From Rhizobiaceae bacterium (GTDB lineage: Bacteria; Pseudomonadota; Alphaproteobacteria; Rhizobiales; Rhizobiaceae), in contig JAEPOG010000002.1 of the NCBI GenBank assembly GCA_017643025.1, positions 1 through 64,000 on the forward strand: a DNA stretch of 64,000 bases, written 5' to 3'. How positions within the stretch are numbered: position 1 is the first letter of the stretch; every line of letters starts with the position of its first letter. The notes beneath the pieces are model-generated. The model was not told the DNA's origin. It made no database searches and worked only from the letters and a program-made list of their open reading frames with translations. The position numbers and the translations under genes are program-made. Positions 43,542 through 53,000 of this stretch are shown here, in pieces.

Positions 43542-45674
43542 CTATTCGGCCGCGATCACCTGCGGCGCCTCGGCGTTCGCTTCCTCATCGTCGCCGGCGA
43601 GGAATTCGGGCAGCGCTTCGCCGTCATCCTCGGCTTCGGTGGTGTCGACGGGCACGTCGTCCGCTGCGGCGATCCGCAGCGGCTCCGGCAGCCAGCCGGT
43701 GTCGGCCAGGAGCCGTTCGGCCTCCTTGGCCATGTCGCCCTTCTTCAGATGGTCGATAAGCTGCGCCGCCCGCTCGCCGGCGCCTTCCTTCACCGCCTCG
43801 AGGATGCGGAGCTTGGGCACGCGGCCGAGATAGTTCTCGACGGTCGGACGCCAGCCGGCCTGCACCATGTCGAGATCGACCGCCTGGGCCAGGCGATCGG
43901 CCTCGGCGATGCGCTGCTCGACAGTGTGGGACGAGGCGCCCGCGCCGTAGCGGTCGCCCTTTTCGTAGAGCGCATTGACCCCGAAGGACGCGCAATGGGC
44001 GAAGAGCACCGCCTGCTCGTCGCCCGTGAGGGTGGTGAGCCAGTCCCAGAGATCGGCCTTGTCCTTGGGCAGGCGCTCCTCCCAGCCCTTGTGGCGCGCC
44101 TCGATCGCCTTCGCCGCGGGCGTGTCCTTCAGTCCCTGCGCCTGCACCGGGAAGCTGGCGCTGCGCACCGACACCTCCATCGCCGTCCCGGAGGAGAAAT
44201 AGCGGGAGAAGACGTCGAGGCAGAACTTGTGCAGCACGGCCTGGAACGCGACGGCGGGCGTGGACGCCAGCTTGTCGCGCAGCGCCAGCGTCCGCTCCGC
44301 GGTCAGCTCGGTCACGAGGCGGTCCGGGAGCGGCTTCAGGTCCTCGTCGTCCTCGTCCTCCGGCCCGGCGACCTGCCTGCCGATGGTGATGACGGCGCGC
44401 TGAACCACGGGCGCGTCGGGATCGGCGCCGTGCGCCCCGGCCATCGCGGGATCGGTCTCGTCGTCCTGGTCCGGCTCGCCCTTGGGCGCTTCGTCCTGCG
44501 GTCGGACGTAGCCGCGGTCGATCGACAGGGCGCCTTCGGCACCGATGCTGACGAAGACGCCGGCGCGGGCGATGTCGGCCGGATCGTAGGAGACGGGCCG
44601 ATCGTCGAAGGCGGCGAGCGCCGCCTCGATCTCGCCGAGCCGTTCGTCCACCTCGTCCGGCAGCTCGTCGGCGCCGTCATACTCCGCCTCGAGCTTGGCG
44701 TATTCGGCGTTGAGCGCGTCGATCGTCGCCTGCTCCTCGCTGGTGAGATCGATGGCGACGCCCTCCAGCGCACGCAGCCCGTGGGTGTGGCCATAGGGGA
44801 AGTCGACGGCGACCTCGATCCACTTCCAGCCCCCGGCGGCGATGGTCTCCGCCTCGGCCTTCAGCTTCTCGGCGACCAGGCCGTCTAGCAGCGTGATGTC
44901 TTCGAGCCAGCCGCCATCATCGGACTGGAACAGGTCGCGCAGCACCACGCCGCCGGCGGCCTCATAGGCGTCGAGGCCGACGAACACCGCCCGCCGGTCG
45001 GAAGCGCGCACCGTCTTCTCCGTCAGCATGCGACGGATTTGATAGGGCTCCTTCTGCCAGGAGCCGGAGATCGCCTGCCAGACCTGCTCCTGGCGGGCAT
45101 GGTCGGCGGTGACGGTGAAGGCCATGAGCTGCTCGAGCGACATGCCGTCCTCGGCGTAGACGTCGAGCAAGGCCGGCGCGACCGACGCCAGGCGCAGGCG
45201 CTGCTTCACCACGTTCACACCGACGAAGAACGCCGCGGCGATGTCCTCCTCGGAGCGCCCCTTCTCGCGCAGAGCCAGGAAGGCGCGGAACTGGTCGAGC
45301 GGATGCAGCGGCGCACGCTGGATGTTCTCGGCCAGCGAATCGTCCTCACCGAGAATGTCGGTGCCCGGATCGCGGACCACGCACGGAACCGGCGCGGCCT
45401 TGGCCAAGCGCTTCTGCTTCACCAGCAGCTCGAGCGCGCGGTAGCGCCGGCCGCCGGCCGGGATCTCGAACATGCCGGTCTCGGCGCCCTCGGCGTCGAG
45501 GACCGGCCGGACGTTCAAGCTCTGGAGCAGCGTGCGCCGGGCGATGTCCTCGGCCAGTTCCTCGATCGAGACGCCGGCCTTTACGCGCCGCACGTTGGAC
45601 TGGCTCAGCACCAGCTTGTTGAAGGGAATGTCGCGCGAGGACGACAGGGTGATCTTCTGAATGGCAGTAGCCAT
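43542..45674 (-). CDS. Large ParB/Spo0J-like protein
   Basis: A 710-residue protein with an N-terminal ParB domain: LVLSQSNVRRVKAGVSIEEL, FEIPAGGRRYRALELLVKQ, DDSLAENIQRAPLHPLDQFR, then an HTH-like segment (AAFFVGVNVVKQRLRLASV). The ParB-type CTPase motif GGRRYRA and ENIQR are present. It is far longer than classical ParB (about 300) because of a C-terminal 400-residue extension. It is not next to parA, so a regulatory or anti-defence role in the recipient is as likely as partition. The ATG at 45674 has a long leader hairpin upstream. Confidence 0.9.
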   Translation of the reverse strand: MATAIQKITLSSSRDIPFNKLVLSQSNVRRVKAGVSIEELAEDIARRTLLQSLNVRPVLDAEGAETGMFEIPAGGRRYRALELLVKQKRLAKAAPVPCVVRDPGTDILGEDDSLAENIQRAPLHPLDQFRAFLALREKGRSEEDIAAAFFVGVNVVKQRLRLASVAPALLDVYAEDGMSLEQLMAFTVTADHARQEQVWQAISGSWQKEPYQIRRMLTEKTVRASDRRAVFVGLDAYEAAGGVVLRDLFQSDDGGWLEDITLLDGLVAEKLKAEAETIAAGGWKWIEVAVDFPYGHTHGLRALEGVAIDLTSEEQATIDALNAEYAKLEAEYDGADELPDEVDERLGEIEAALAAFDDRPVSYDPADIARAGVFVSIGAEGALSIDRGYVRPQDEAPKGEPDQDDETDPAMAGAHGADPDAPVVQRAVITIGRQVAGPEDEDDEDLKPLPDRLVTELTAERTLALRDKLASTPAVAFQAVLHKFCLDVFSRYFSSGTAMEVSVRSASFPVQAQGLKDTPAAKAIEARHKGWEERLPKDKADLWDWLTTLTGDEQAVLFAHCASFGVNALYEKGDRYGAGASSHTVEQRIAEADRLAQAVDLDMVQAGWRPTVENYLGRVPKLRILEAVKEGAGERAAQLIDHLKKGDMAKEAERLLADTGWLPEPLRIAAADDVPVDTTEAEDDGEALPEFLAGDDEEANAEAPQVIAAE

Positions 45675-45733
45675 GGGGGTAGTCTCCGCGGCGGGCGGCC
45701 GAGAGCCTCTCTCTCGACCTCCAACCCGCCGCG
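45675..45733 (-). ncRNA. Leader hairpin family B, upstream of the ParB-like gene
   Basis: Outer stem CGCGGCGGG/CCCGCCGCG (45687-45695 and 45725-45733) and inner stem CGAGAG/CTCTCG (45700-45705 and 45711-45716) around loop CCTCT (plus-strand reading). The ardC leader has the same layout and the same loop with different but complementary stem bases. The distance to the ATG is also the same (11-13 bases). Confidence 0.7.
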
Positions 45734-45842
45734 AAAACCGGCGCAGCCCTCTTCCTCTCGGAGGACCGCGCCGCAAAGCCGACGAACCAGAAAGACACGA
45801 AGCCGGAAGTCCGCCTGCCCGCTTTTCCGGATTTCCGGACCT

Positions 45843-46793
45843 TCAGACCCCGCACATGCCCTCACACTCGTTGGGCCAGAGATCGAGCTGGCCGCGATCG
45901 CTGGCGTTGGAGATGTCGGCCTGGTCGAGCGGCACGGCCGAGCGATGCAGGAAGACCTCGCCGCGAATGCCACGAAATCCGGTGCGAATGGCGCGATCGA
46001 CCAGAACCGCGTCGCCCCAGGCGTCCGGATCGTTGTCCCGCATCCGCCGCCAATGGGCGTCGGAGTGGAAGGGACAGCCGATGCACGCGCTCTTCGGCGG
46101 GATGGGATAATCGTGCCGCGTCAGCCAGCGCAGGCAATCCTGCCGCGAGAGGCGCTGTTCGATCAGCGGCCAGCGATTGACCTGCCAGTCCTCGAACGAG
46201 GGCTTCATCCGGATCGCCTCGTCGATCGAGATGCCGATCCACTGCTCGACGATCGGCGTGCTCGGAGAGCGCCGTCCTGTCAGGTCGACGAGTTCGCGCA
46301 CCTTCCGCCGGATCGGCACGATCTTGTAGTCCTTCGTGCATTGCCGGCGGATCATCCCGACGTCGACGCGGTCGGTCGGTAGGATGCGCTCGCCGATCGC
46401 CACCAGCTCGCCGTCATCGCCCTCATCGAACACGGGCATGGCCGTCCCGGCCGGCGTGACGTTGCGGGTGAAGGCGGGGATGGACGCCCAGCGCGCACCC
46501 TGCGCTCCGGCGATCAGATCGTCGCGGATGTTGCCGGCCGAGACGATGTGGATGGGGAACGGCAGCACATTGGGCGACATGAGCCAGGCCAGGTGCTCAT
46601 AGACGGCCTTCGGCTCCCAGCCGGTGTCGGAGAAGATGGCGCAGTCGGGCATGGGCCCGACCTCGCCGTCGGCGGCCATCAGCGCCAGCGTGGTCGACTG
46701 CACGCCGGCGCCGAGGCTGAGAACGCGAAGCCGGATCGATTCCGACGCAGGCGCGCCGCTGACGGCCGCAGATGTGAGGAGGCCCAGCATCAT
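45843..46793 (-). CDS. PP-loop (PAPS-reductase/DndC-like) protein
   Basis: A 316-residue N-type ATP pyrophosphatase. The PP-loop motif is RVLSLGAGVQSTTLALMAAD, followed by FSDTGWEPKAVYEHL. Cysteines occur in RRQCTKDYKIVPIRRKV, a DndC-like block, and in SACIGCPFHSDAHWRR, a possible Fe-S or metal site. It overlaps ardC by 4 bases. Relatives reduce PAPS or insert sulfur into nucleic acids, but the substrate here is unknown. It is common on phages and ICEs. The double ATG start (46793/46790) is at the ardC stop. Confidence 0.8.
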   Translation of the reverse strand: MMLGLLTSAAVSGAPASESIRLRVLSLGAGVQSTTLALMAADGEVGPMPDCAIFSDTGWEPKAVYEHLAWLMSPNVLPFPIHIVSAGNIRDDLIAGAQGARWASIPAFTRNVTPAGTAMPVFDEGDDGELVAIGERILPTDRVDVGMIRRQCTKDYKIVPIRRKVRELVDLTGRRSPSTPIVEQWIGISIDEAIRMKPSFEDWQVNRWPLIEQRLSRQDCLRWLTRHDYPIPPKSACIGCPFHSDAHWRRMRDNDPDAWGDAVLVDRAIRTGFRGIRGEVFLHRSAVPLDQADISNASDRGQLDLWPNECEGMCGV

Positions 46794-47737
46794 GCCGCCT
46801 CCTGCGCTGTGGTGTTGGCGCTCTCGGTGTCGGGCAGGAAGCCGAGGATCCAGTCCGCCGCCTTGCTGGCCTGTGAGGCGGCGCGCACGACGGCGCGGTT
46901 GTCCTCGCGCAGGACCTCGAGCCAGGAGCCGATATAGTCCGCGTGGCGCACGGTCGGAACGATGCCGAGCGACGCGCAGCAGAAGGCGGCGTTCATTTCT
47001 GCCACCAGCTCCTCGAACGCGTACTTCTTGCTGCCGAACACGCCGCCGAGATCGCGGCCGAGACGGGACGGATGACCGCTGGCGTGCCCCAGCTCGTGCA
47101 GGGCTGTGCGGTGCCAGTTGATTGGCTCGAAATATGCCTGCGGCGGCGGGACCATCACGAAGTCCGGACCCGGTGCGTAGAAGGCGCGGTTGCCGCCGAT
47201 GCGGAAGTCGACGCCGGTCGCGCGGATCAGCGCCTCGACTCTGGGCTCGATCAGGCCCGGCGGCGGCGGTGGCGCGACGGCCGCGACCTCGGCCGGCAGG
47301 TTTTCGCATTGGGCGGCGTTGAAGACGGTGAACCGCTTCAGGAACGGGATGGCGGCGGCTTCCTCGCCGGTCTCGCGCGCGCGTCGCTTCTCGTCGTCCG
47401 GCACGAAGCGGTCGGCATAGACGACGGTGGTTCCGTGCTCGCCCTTGCGCACATTGCCGCCGAGCGAGAGCGCCTGGCGAAAGGTCAGCCAGCTCTGGGC
47501 GGGGAAGCCGTGCTCGATCACGGCGCCCCAGAGGATCAGGACGTTGATCCCCGAATACTGCCGGCCGGTGGCGGCGTTCTTTGGCATGGCGAGCGGCGCC
47601 TTCGCCGCAGCCGTCCCCCAGGGCTGGACCCAGGGCACGCGGCCGGCCTCCAGCTCGACGATGATCTTGCCGGTGATTTCGTCATAGAGGCTCGCCCGGT
47701 CGTGGCCGGGGCGAGCCGAAGCGGTCTTGGTGGACAT
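46790..47737 (-). CDS. ardC: Antirestriction protein ArdC
   Basis: A 315-residue protein with an N-terminal ArdC ssDNA-binding domain (YDEITGKIIVELEAGRVPWV, QYSGINVLILWGAVIEHGF) and a C-terminal zincin-like metallopeptidase domain with WHRTALHELGHASGHPSRL (HExxH-type site). ArdC proteins protect incoming single strands from host restriction. It is the outermost gene of the leading-region minus-strand block, with the leader hairpin family B upstream. Confidence 0.93.
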   Translation of the reverse strand: MSTKTASARPGHDRASLYDEITGKIIVELEAGRVPWVQPWGTAAAKAPLAMPKNAATGRQYSGINVLILWGAVIEHGFPAQSWLTFRQALSLGGNVRKGEHGTTVVYADRFVPDDEKRRARETGEEAAAIPFLKRFTVFNAAQCENLPAEVAAVAPPPPPGLIEPRVEALIRATGVDFRIGGNRAFYAPGPDFVMVPPPQAYFEPINWHRTALHELGHASGHPSRLGRDLGGVFGSKKYAFEELVAEMNAAFCCASLGIVPTVRHADYIGSWLEVLREDNRAVVRAASQASKAADWILGFLPDTESANTTAQEAA

Positions 47738-47793
47738 CGCGGTTCTCCGCGACGGGCGCCGGAGGCCTCTCCTCCAGCCCTCAACCCGTCACG
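47738..47793 (-). ncRNA. Leader hairpin family B, upstream of ardC
   Basis: Outer stem CGCGACGGG/CCCGTCACG (47748-47756 and 47785-47793; one G-U pair in RNA) and inner stem GGAGG/CCTCC (47761-47765 and 47771-47775) around the same CCTCT loop as the ParB-like leader. Both stems differ in sequence from that copy yet remain paired. Confidence 0.7.
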
Positions 47794-47907
47794 GCGAACC
47801 TGGTCCGCACTCTCACTCTAAAGGGGGCGTTGCGGGGTCTCCCCGCAGAAGGGGATCGGCCGAGACCCCGGCTCGGCCGAAGGGGAAGGCTTTCCCCTCC
47901 CGGCTTT

Positions 47908-47997
47908 CCAGATAGCGGCCTTCCGTCTCCCAATTAGCGGAACGTTGACTCCCAATCAGCCGATACCGATAATCCCGATCGGCCGAGATTCGGAGAA
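47908..47997 (+). promoter_or_regulatory. Sigma70-type promoter with 22-bp-period repeats, defence operon
   Basis: TTGACT (47945-47950), a 17-base spacer, then GATAAT (47968-47973) form a near-consensus promoter. Three direct repeats, CCAGATAGCGG, CCAATTAGCGG and CCAATCAGCCG, start at 47908, 47930 and 47952, exactly 22 bases apart. A weaker fourth, CCGATCGGCCG, is at 47975. They lie on one face of the helix and flank the -35 and -10, so cooperative binding by a regulator is likely. GGAG at 47992 is the ribosome-binding site for the ATG at 48001. Confidence 0.75.
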
Positions 47998-48000
47998 GGC

Positions 48001-49272
48001 ATGTTCGAGCGGTTTGTGGAGCGACGGGCGGAAGAAGCCCTTTTGGATACCCCGGTGGTCCTGATCGTGGGGCCGCGACGGGCGGGCAAGACCACGCTCG
48101 TTCGAAAGATGGGAGAAGCCGGTCGGACTTATATCACGCTCGATGATCAGACCGTCCTCGAAGCCGCCCAATCCGATCCCGCCGGTTTCATCCGAGGCCT
48201 GGATCGGGCCATCATCGACGAGATCCAGCGCGTGCCCGACCTGCTGCTCGCGATCAAGAAGACGGTCGACGAGGATTACCGTCCGGGTCGGTTCCTACTC
48301 ACCGGCTCGGCGAATGTACTGACCTTGCCGCGGATCGCCGACAGCTTGGCCGGCCGGATGGAGACCATCCGTATGCTGCCGCTGGCGAGAGCCGAGATTG
48401 CAGACCGGACCCCGACCTTTCTCGAACGCCTCTTCGAAGGGAAGCTCCAGGGACAGCGGAGTGCGATCGTCGGCGACGATCTCGTCAAACTCGTCCTGGT
48501 CGGCGGCTTCCCCGAAGCGATCAGCCGCGACAGCGAGCGGCGGCGGCAGGACTGGCTGCGATCTTATCTCACTTCGATCCTGACCCGCGACATGCGGGAC
48601 ATCGCCGAGGTGGAGAAGCTGACCGAGCTTCCCAAATTCGTGCGGCTGCTGGCCGAGCACTCCGGCCAGCTGGTCAACTATTCGCAGTTCGGGAGCGGCA
48701 TCAACGTCAATCACAAGACGAGTCAGCGCTATGTGGGGCTGCTCGAACAGGTGTTCCTGATCGCGACCGTGCAGCCCTGGTTCACCAATGCACTGAAGCG
48801 GATCGTCAAGACGCCCAAGCTCCATTTCCTCGATTCAGGCCTGTTGGCGGGTGTGCGCGGGCTCACATTTGATCGGGTGAAGGCGGATCGTGGGACGTTC
48901 GGCGCGCTGCTGGAGAGCTTCGTGTTCTCGGAAGTGCTGAAGCTCATGACGGCTTCGGACCTGCGGTTGACGCCGCATCATTTCCGGGATCGGGACATGC
49001 GCGAGGTGGACATCGTGCTGGAGCGTGACGACGGGACGATCGCAGGTATCGAAGTGAAGGCGAGCGCCACGGTCAAGGCTGGCGACTTCGCCGGCCTGCG
49101 GGCATTGGCCGAGGCTTGCGGGGACCGTTTTGCATTCGGCGTCGTCCTCTACGACAGCACGGACTTCGTGCCGTTCGGCGACAAGCTGGCGGCGGCGCCG
49201 CTGTCGAGCCTTTGGGATGGAGAGGCGCCGGCGAACAAGGCAGGCAGGGGAGCGCCGCGTGGGGCTGTATAA
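48001..49272 (+). CDS. AAA ATPase with DUF4143 domain
   Basis: A 423-residue ATPase: Walker A GPRRAGKTTL (residues 24-33), Walker B AIIDEIQ (70-76), sensor-like LLTGSANVLTLPRIADSLAG. The C-terminal DUF4143 domain ends with REVDIVLERDDGTIAGIEVK, a PD-(D/E)xK nuclease-like pattern. Such proteins are common solitary genes with unclear roles. Here it is the first gene of a three-gene operon, and its last 14 bases overlap the HamA-like gene, so it is probably a functional partner of the Hachiman pair. Confidence 0.85.
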   Translation: MFERFVERRAEEALLDTPVVLIVGPRRAGKTTLVRKMGEAGRTYITLDDQTVLEAAQSDPAGFIRGLDRAIIDEIQRVPDLLLAIKKTVDEDYRPGRFLLTGSANVLTLPRIADSLAGRMETIRMLPLARAEIADRTPTFLERLFEGKLQGQRSAIVGDDLVKLVLVGGFPEAISRDSERRRQDWLRSYLTSILTRDMRDIAEVEKLTELPKFVRLLAEHSGQLVNYSQFGSGINVNHKTSQRYVGLLEQVFLIATVQPWFTNALKRIVKTPKLHFLDSGLLAGVRGLTFDRVKADRGTFGALLESFVFSEVLKLMTASDLRLTPHHFRDRDMREVDIVLERDDGTIAGIEVKASATVKAGDFAGLRALAEACGDRFAFGVVLYDSTDFVPFGDKLAAAPLSSLWDGEAPANKAGRGAPRGAV

Positions 49273-50041
49273 GAAGTGGTGCGAAGCCACGAAAGAAAAG
49301 GACAAGCGAAAGCGCTATTGGACGTATGTCGAAAAGGACGGTGGCCGCGACGAGATTCGTGACGACCTCGCCGAGACCATGCGCTCCCATTACGATCGGC
49401 TTGAGCGTATAGCCGATGACGTCCAGCGGCTCGGCTACAAGGTTGCAGCGGAAATTCTGCGCACGCAGCTCCCCCAGACAGATAAAGGCCGCTCGGGTGA
49501 TCTCGGCGAGATATTGGCGACCGAGTTGGTCGAGGAGGAAATCGGTCTGCGCGTTCCCGTTCGCCGTCTGCGCTACAAGGATGGGCGCAACATGGCGATG
49601 CGAGGCGACGACTTTATCGGGGCAGGCTATGGAGGCGACGACTCCAAGCTTTGGCTGCTGAAAGGCGAAGCCAAGAGCAACAAAGTCCTCGGAAAAGCCA
49701 CCGTCACGAGCGCCCGCAAGGTGCTCAATCGTGACAATGGCAGATGCACGCCGGACTCGCTGGCATTTGTCGCGAACCGCTTGCTCGAAAGCAACGACGA
49801 CGGCGATGTGCAACTGGGCCGCGACCTTCGCGATGAAATCGGTCTCAAGGCCCTGCGTGCCGATCGCATCGACCACATGCTCTTTACGATATCGGGCAAT
49901 GGACCTCACGCGTCGCTGAAGGGCGATCTCGAAAGTGCTGGGACGAACCGGGACCAGTATGTCGTGAACGTCCACATCGAAGACCACCAGGACTTCATCA
50001 AGGAGATGTATCAGAAGGCGGAAGACCTTGGAGACGACTGA
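49259..50041 (+). CDS. hamA: HamA-like nuclease (DUF1837), Hachiman defence
   Basis: A 260-residue protein that fits DUF1837/HamA in length, context and motifs. After a charged N-terminus come GDLGEILATELVEEE (Glu84) and RGDDFIGAG (Asp117, Asp118), then LWLLKGEAKS (Glu137, Lys139), a PD-(D/E)xK-type active site. In known Hachiman systems HamA is the DNase effector held in check by HamB. The GTG at 49259 is chosen because AGGGGAG lies 6 bases upstream; the longer upstream frame is the AAA gene's shadow. It overlaps hamB by 14 bases. Confidence 0.85.
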   Translation: MGLYKKWCEATKEKDKRKRYWTYVEKDGGRDEIRDDLAETMRSHYDRLERIADDVQRLGYKVAAEILRTQLPQTDKGRSGDLGEILATELVEEEIGLRVPVRRLRYKDGRNMAMRGDDFIGAGYGGDDSKLWLLKGEAKSNKVLGKATVTSARKVLNRDNGRCTPDSLAFVANRLLESNDDGDVQLGRDLRDEIGLKALRADRIDHMLFTISGNGPHASLKGDLESAGTNRDQYVVNVHIEDHQDFIKEMYQKAEDLGDD

Positions 50042-53000
50042 CGAACTGCAAGCATTTTTGACGCGCGCGACGCAGGACGGCGTGCAAGGGCGGCTGCTGT
50101 ACCGAGGGGCGGCATGGTCGCTAATGCGAAGTGATGGCGTTCTGCCTGAAAATGCCCCGCCGCTCGGCGCGACCATCGATACCGACCTTGCAGAACATGG
50201 GTTTGCGTTGCTCCGTGCGGCAATGGCCCTTCGCACCCAGGCCGGCTCCTCCGAGTTGACGAACAAGGCGTTCGAGCGCGCCGGCAACGCGTTTGAAGCT
50301 TTGGTGCGGAATGCCGATCCCGAAGCCGCCGATCGCGGTTTCCGCAGGACGATCGCCGCCACGGCCTACCATCTGGCCGGGTTCTCGGCCGTCGCCTATT
50401 CGCTCTTCAACGAGGCAGTGGGCGACCTGAATTTGACGCCGGGCGAAATGGCGGTGATGCGGCTGGTGCTCCGCGACCTTGATGGGCTTCGAGCCTTCGT
50501 GCGCGGTTGGCTGAACGACGCGGCGCATGGTGACGACCGGATTGCTGCGGGGCTGTCCGGTGAGGATGCCGATGTCGACGAGATCCTGGCGATCGTTCTC
50601 AACACCACGATCTGTCGGGCGTTGGCCTTCTTCGATTTCGCGTTGGAGACGGGCGAAGAGGAACCGCTCGACGCGGCGCGCTCGCTTCTCACAACGGCCG
50701 TCAGCCTGGCCGACAATGCGGAGAACGTACCGCTGTGGTGGATCACCAATCTGTGCCGGCATCTGATCGACGACCTATGGCAACATTCGTTGCACCAGAA
50801 CCTGCCGACGGAGCCACCTGAGGGCGCCGCCGAGAAGTATCCCGATCTGCGACGATTGTTTATTGGGTCTCTCTACGCTCGGAAGAATTCCGAGGTCGAG
50901 TTGTGGCCCTCGCAGCGTGAGGCGGCGCGCCGCTCGACGGATGTCAAGGATGACTTGGTCGTCGCCCTACCCACCAGCGCCGGGAAAACGCGCGTCGCTG
51001 AGATCGCCGCGCTCATGACGCTGTCTTCGGCGCGGCGAGTTCTCATCGTGACGCCGCTGCGAGCGCTCTCGGCTCAGACAGAACGATCGTTTCGTAAGAC
51101 CTTCGCGCCGCTCGGATTCAGCGTGTCGTCGCTCTACGGCGCCAGCGGCCTCTCGGCTGGTGACGAGGACGCGCTCCGATCGCGGGAGATCATCATAGCG
51201 ACGCCGGAGAAACTCGACTTCGCGCTGAGAAGCGATCCGAGCCTGATCGACGACGTCGGGCTGATCGTGCTCGATGAAGGCCACATGATCGGGCCGAGCG
51301 AGCGTGAGATCCGCTACGAGACGCTGGTGCAGCGCTTGTTGCGCCGCGCAGATTCGGCCGACCGCCGTATTGTCTGCCTCTCGGCGATTCTCCCGAGTGG
51401 AGATGAGCTCGACGATCTGACTGCGTGGATACGGGCGGACGAGCCAGGCGATGCCGTGCGGTCTGACTGGCGGCCAACACGCCAGCGTTTCGGAATGCTG
51501 GCGTGGCGTGCGCGTGATGCGCGCCTGACCCTGGATCTGACCAACAACGGCCCGTTCCTGGATCATTTCGTGGTTCAAAAGCCGCCCCGCGGCCGTGAGA
51601 AGAAGCCCTATCCCCGAAAAACGTCACATCTGGCCCTGTTCGCGGCCTGGGAGTTTGCGGCGCAGGGCAAGCGGACACTCATCTTCTCGACGCAAGCGAA
51701 CTGGGTTGAGGGGTACGGAAAGCAAATCGTCGACCTCTGCAAACGCGGCTATCTGGACTCGCTTCTGGATGACGAAGTATCGATCGCTCGCGCACTCGAG
51801 GTCGGCAAAGAATGGCTCGGCGAAGATCATCCGGCGGTGGCAAGCCTTAAGGCGGGCGTCGCCATTCACCACGGCCGCCTGCCGAGCCCGTTTCTCCGCG
51901 AGTTGGAAGTCCTGCTGTCGGAGGGCGTCCTCAAGGTCATCGTTGCATCGCCGACGCTGTCGCAGGGGCTCAATCTCAACGCCGCAGTCTTGCTCGTCCC
52001 CGCGCTGTACCGAGCAGGCAAACCGATCACCGGCGAGGAGTTCGCCAATGTCGCCGGCCGCGCCGGCCGCGCTTTCGTCGATGTGGAAGGGCTCATCGTC
52101 CACGTCATGTTCGATCGAGTCGATTGGCGGAGCGGAGAATGGCGGGGATTGGTGGCCTCTTCCAAGGCCCGGACGCTGAAGAGCGGACTGATTCAGATCG
52201 TCGCGGAGATTCTTGATCGCCTGGCTCGAGAGGACGTGCTGGGACGCGCCGACGCGTGGGAATATCTCGCCAACGCCCGCGAGGCCTGGAAGTCGCCGGC
52301 AGAAGAAGCGGCGATCGCCGCTCAGCTTGCGGTGCCTCCAGACGGAACTAATCCGGATGACGAGGACGAGGATGACGAGGCGGGAGGAGATGAAGAGGAA
52401 AGCATCGACGAGGAGCCGCTCTCGGAACTCGTCGAGCGCCTTGATGCAACGGTCTTTGGCTTGGTGGAGGCGCTCGATGCTGACCGCGCCGACCTGCCCA
52501 AGCTTCTCGACGAAGCGCTCAAGGGATCGCTCTGGGCGCGTCAAATAGCGCGCGAGGGTGAAGGCATGGAGGCGCAACACCGCAAGGTGTTCGAGGCGCG
52601 TGCCAATCTCATCTGGTCGGTGACGACGCCCCAGGCCCGTCGCGGGCATTTCGCAATGGGCGTCGGCTTGGAAGCCGGGCTGACAATCGACGCGATGGCG
52701 GAAGAGTTGGGCGCCCTCATCGATCGAGCCGACGCCGCGTCCCTGCCAGGAGACGTCGACGAACTGGCCGATGCCTTGGCGGGCCTCGGGGAGCGACTGC
52801 TGGCGATGCGGCCGTTCATTCCCGACAAGAAGAATGCGCTGCCTGGCAATTGGAAAGCGATCCTGAAGCAATGGGTGTCGGGCGCGGAGGTCTCGCAGAT
52901 CGGACCCCACAACATGCGCATGGTGGAAGAGGCCTTCACCTATCGGCTGGTTTGGGCATTGGAAGCTATCAGAACCCGGCGTCTGACTTTGGGCTGGTCG

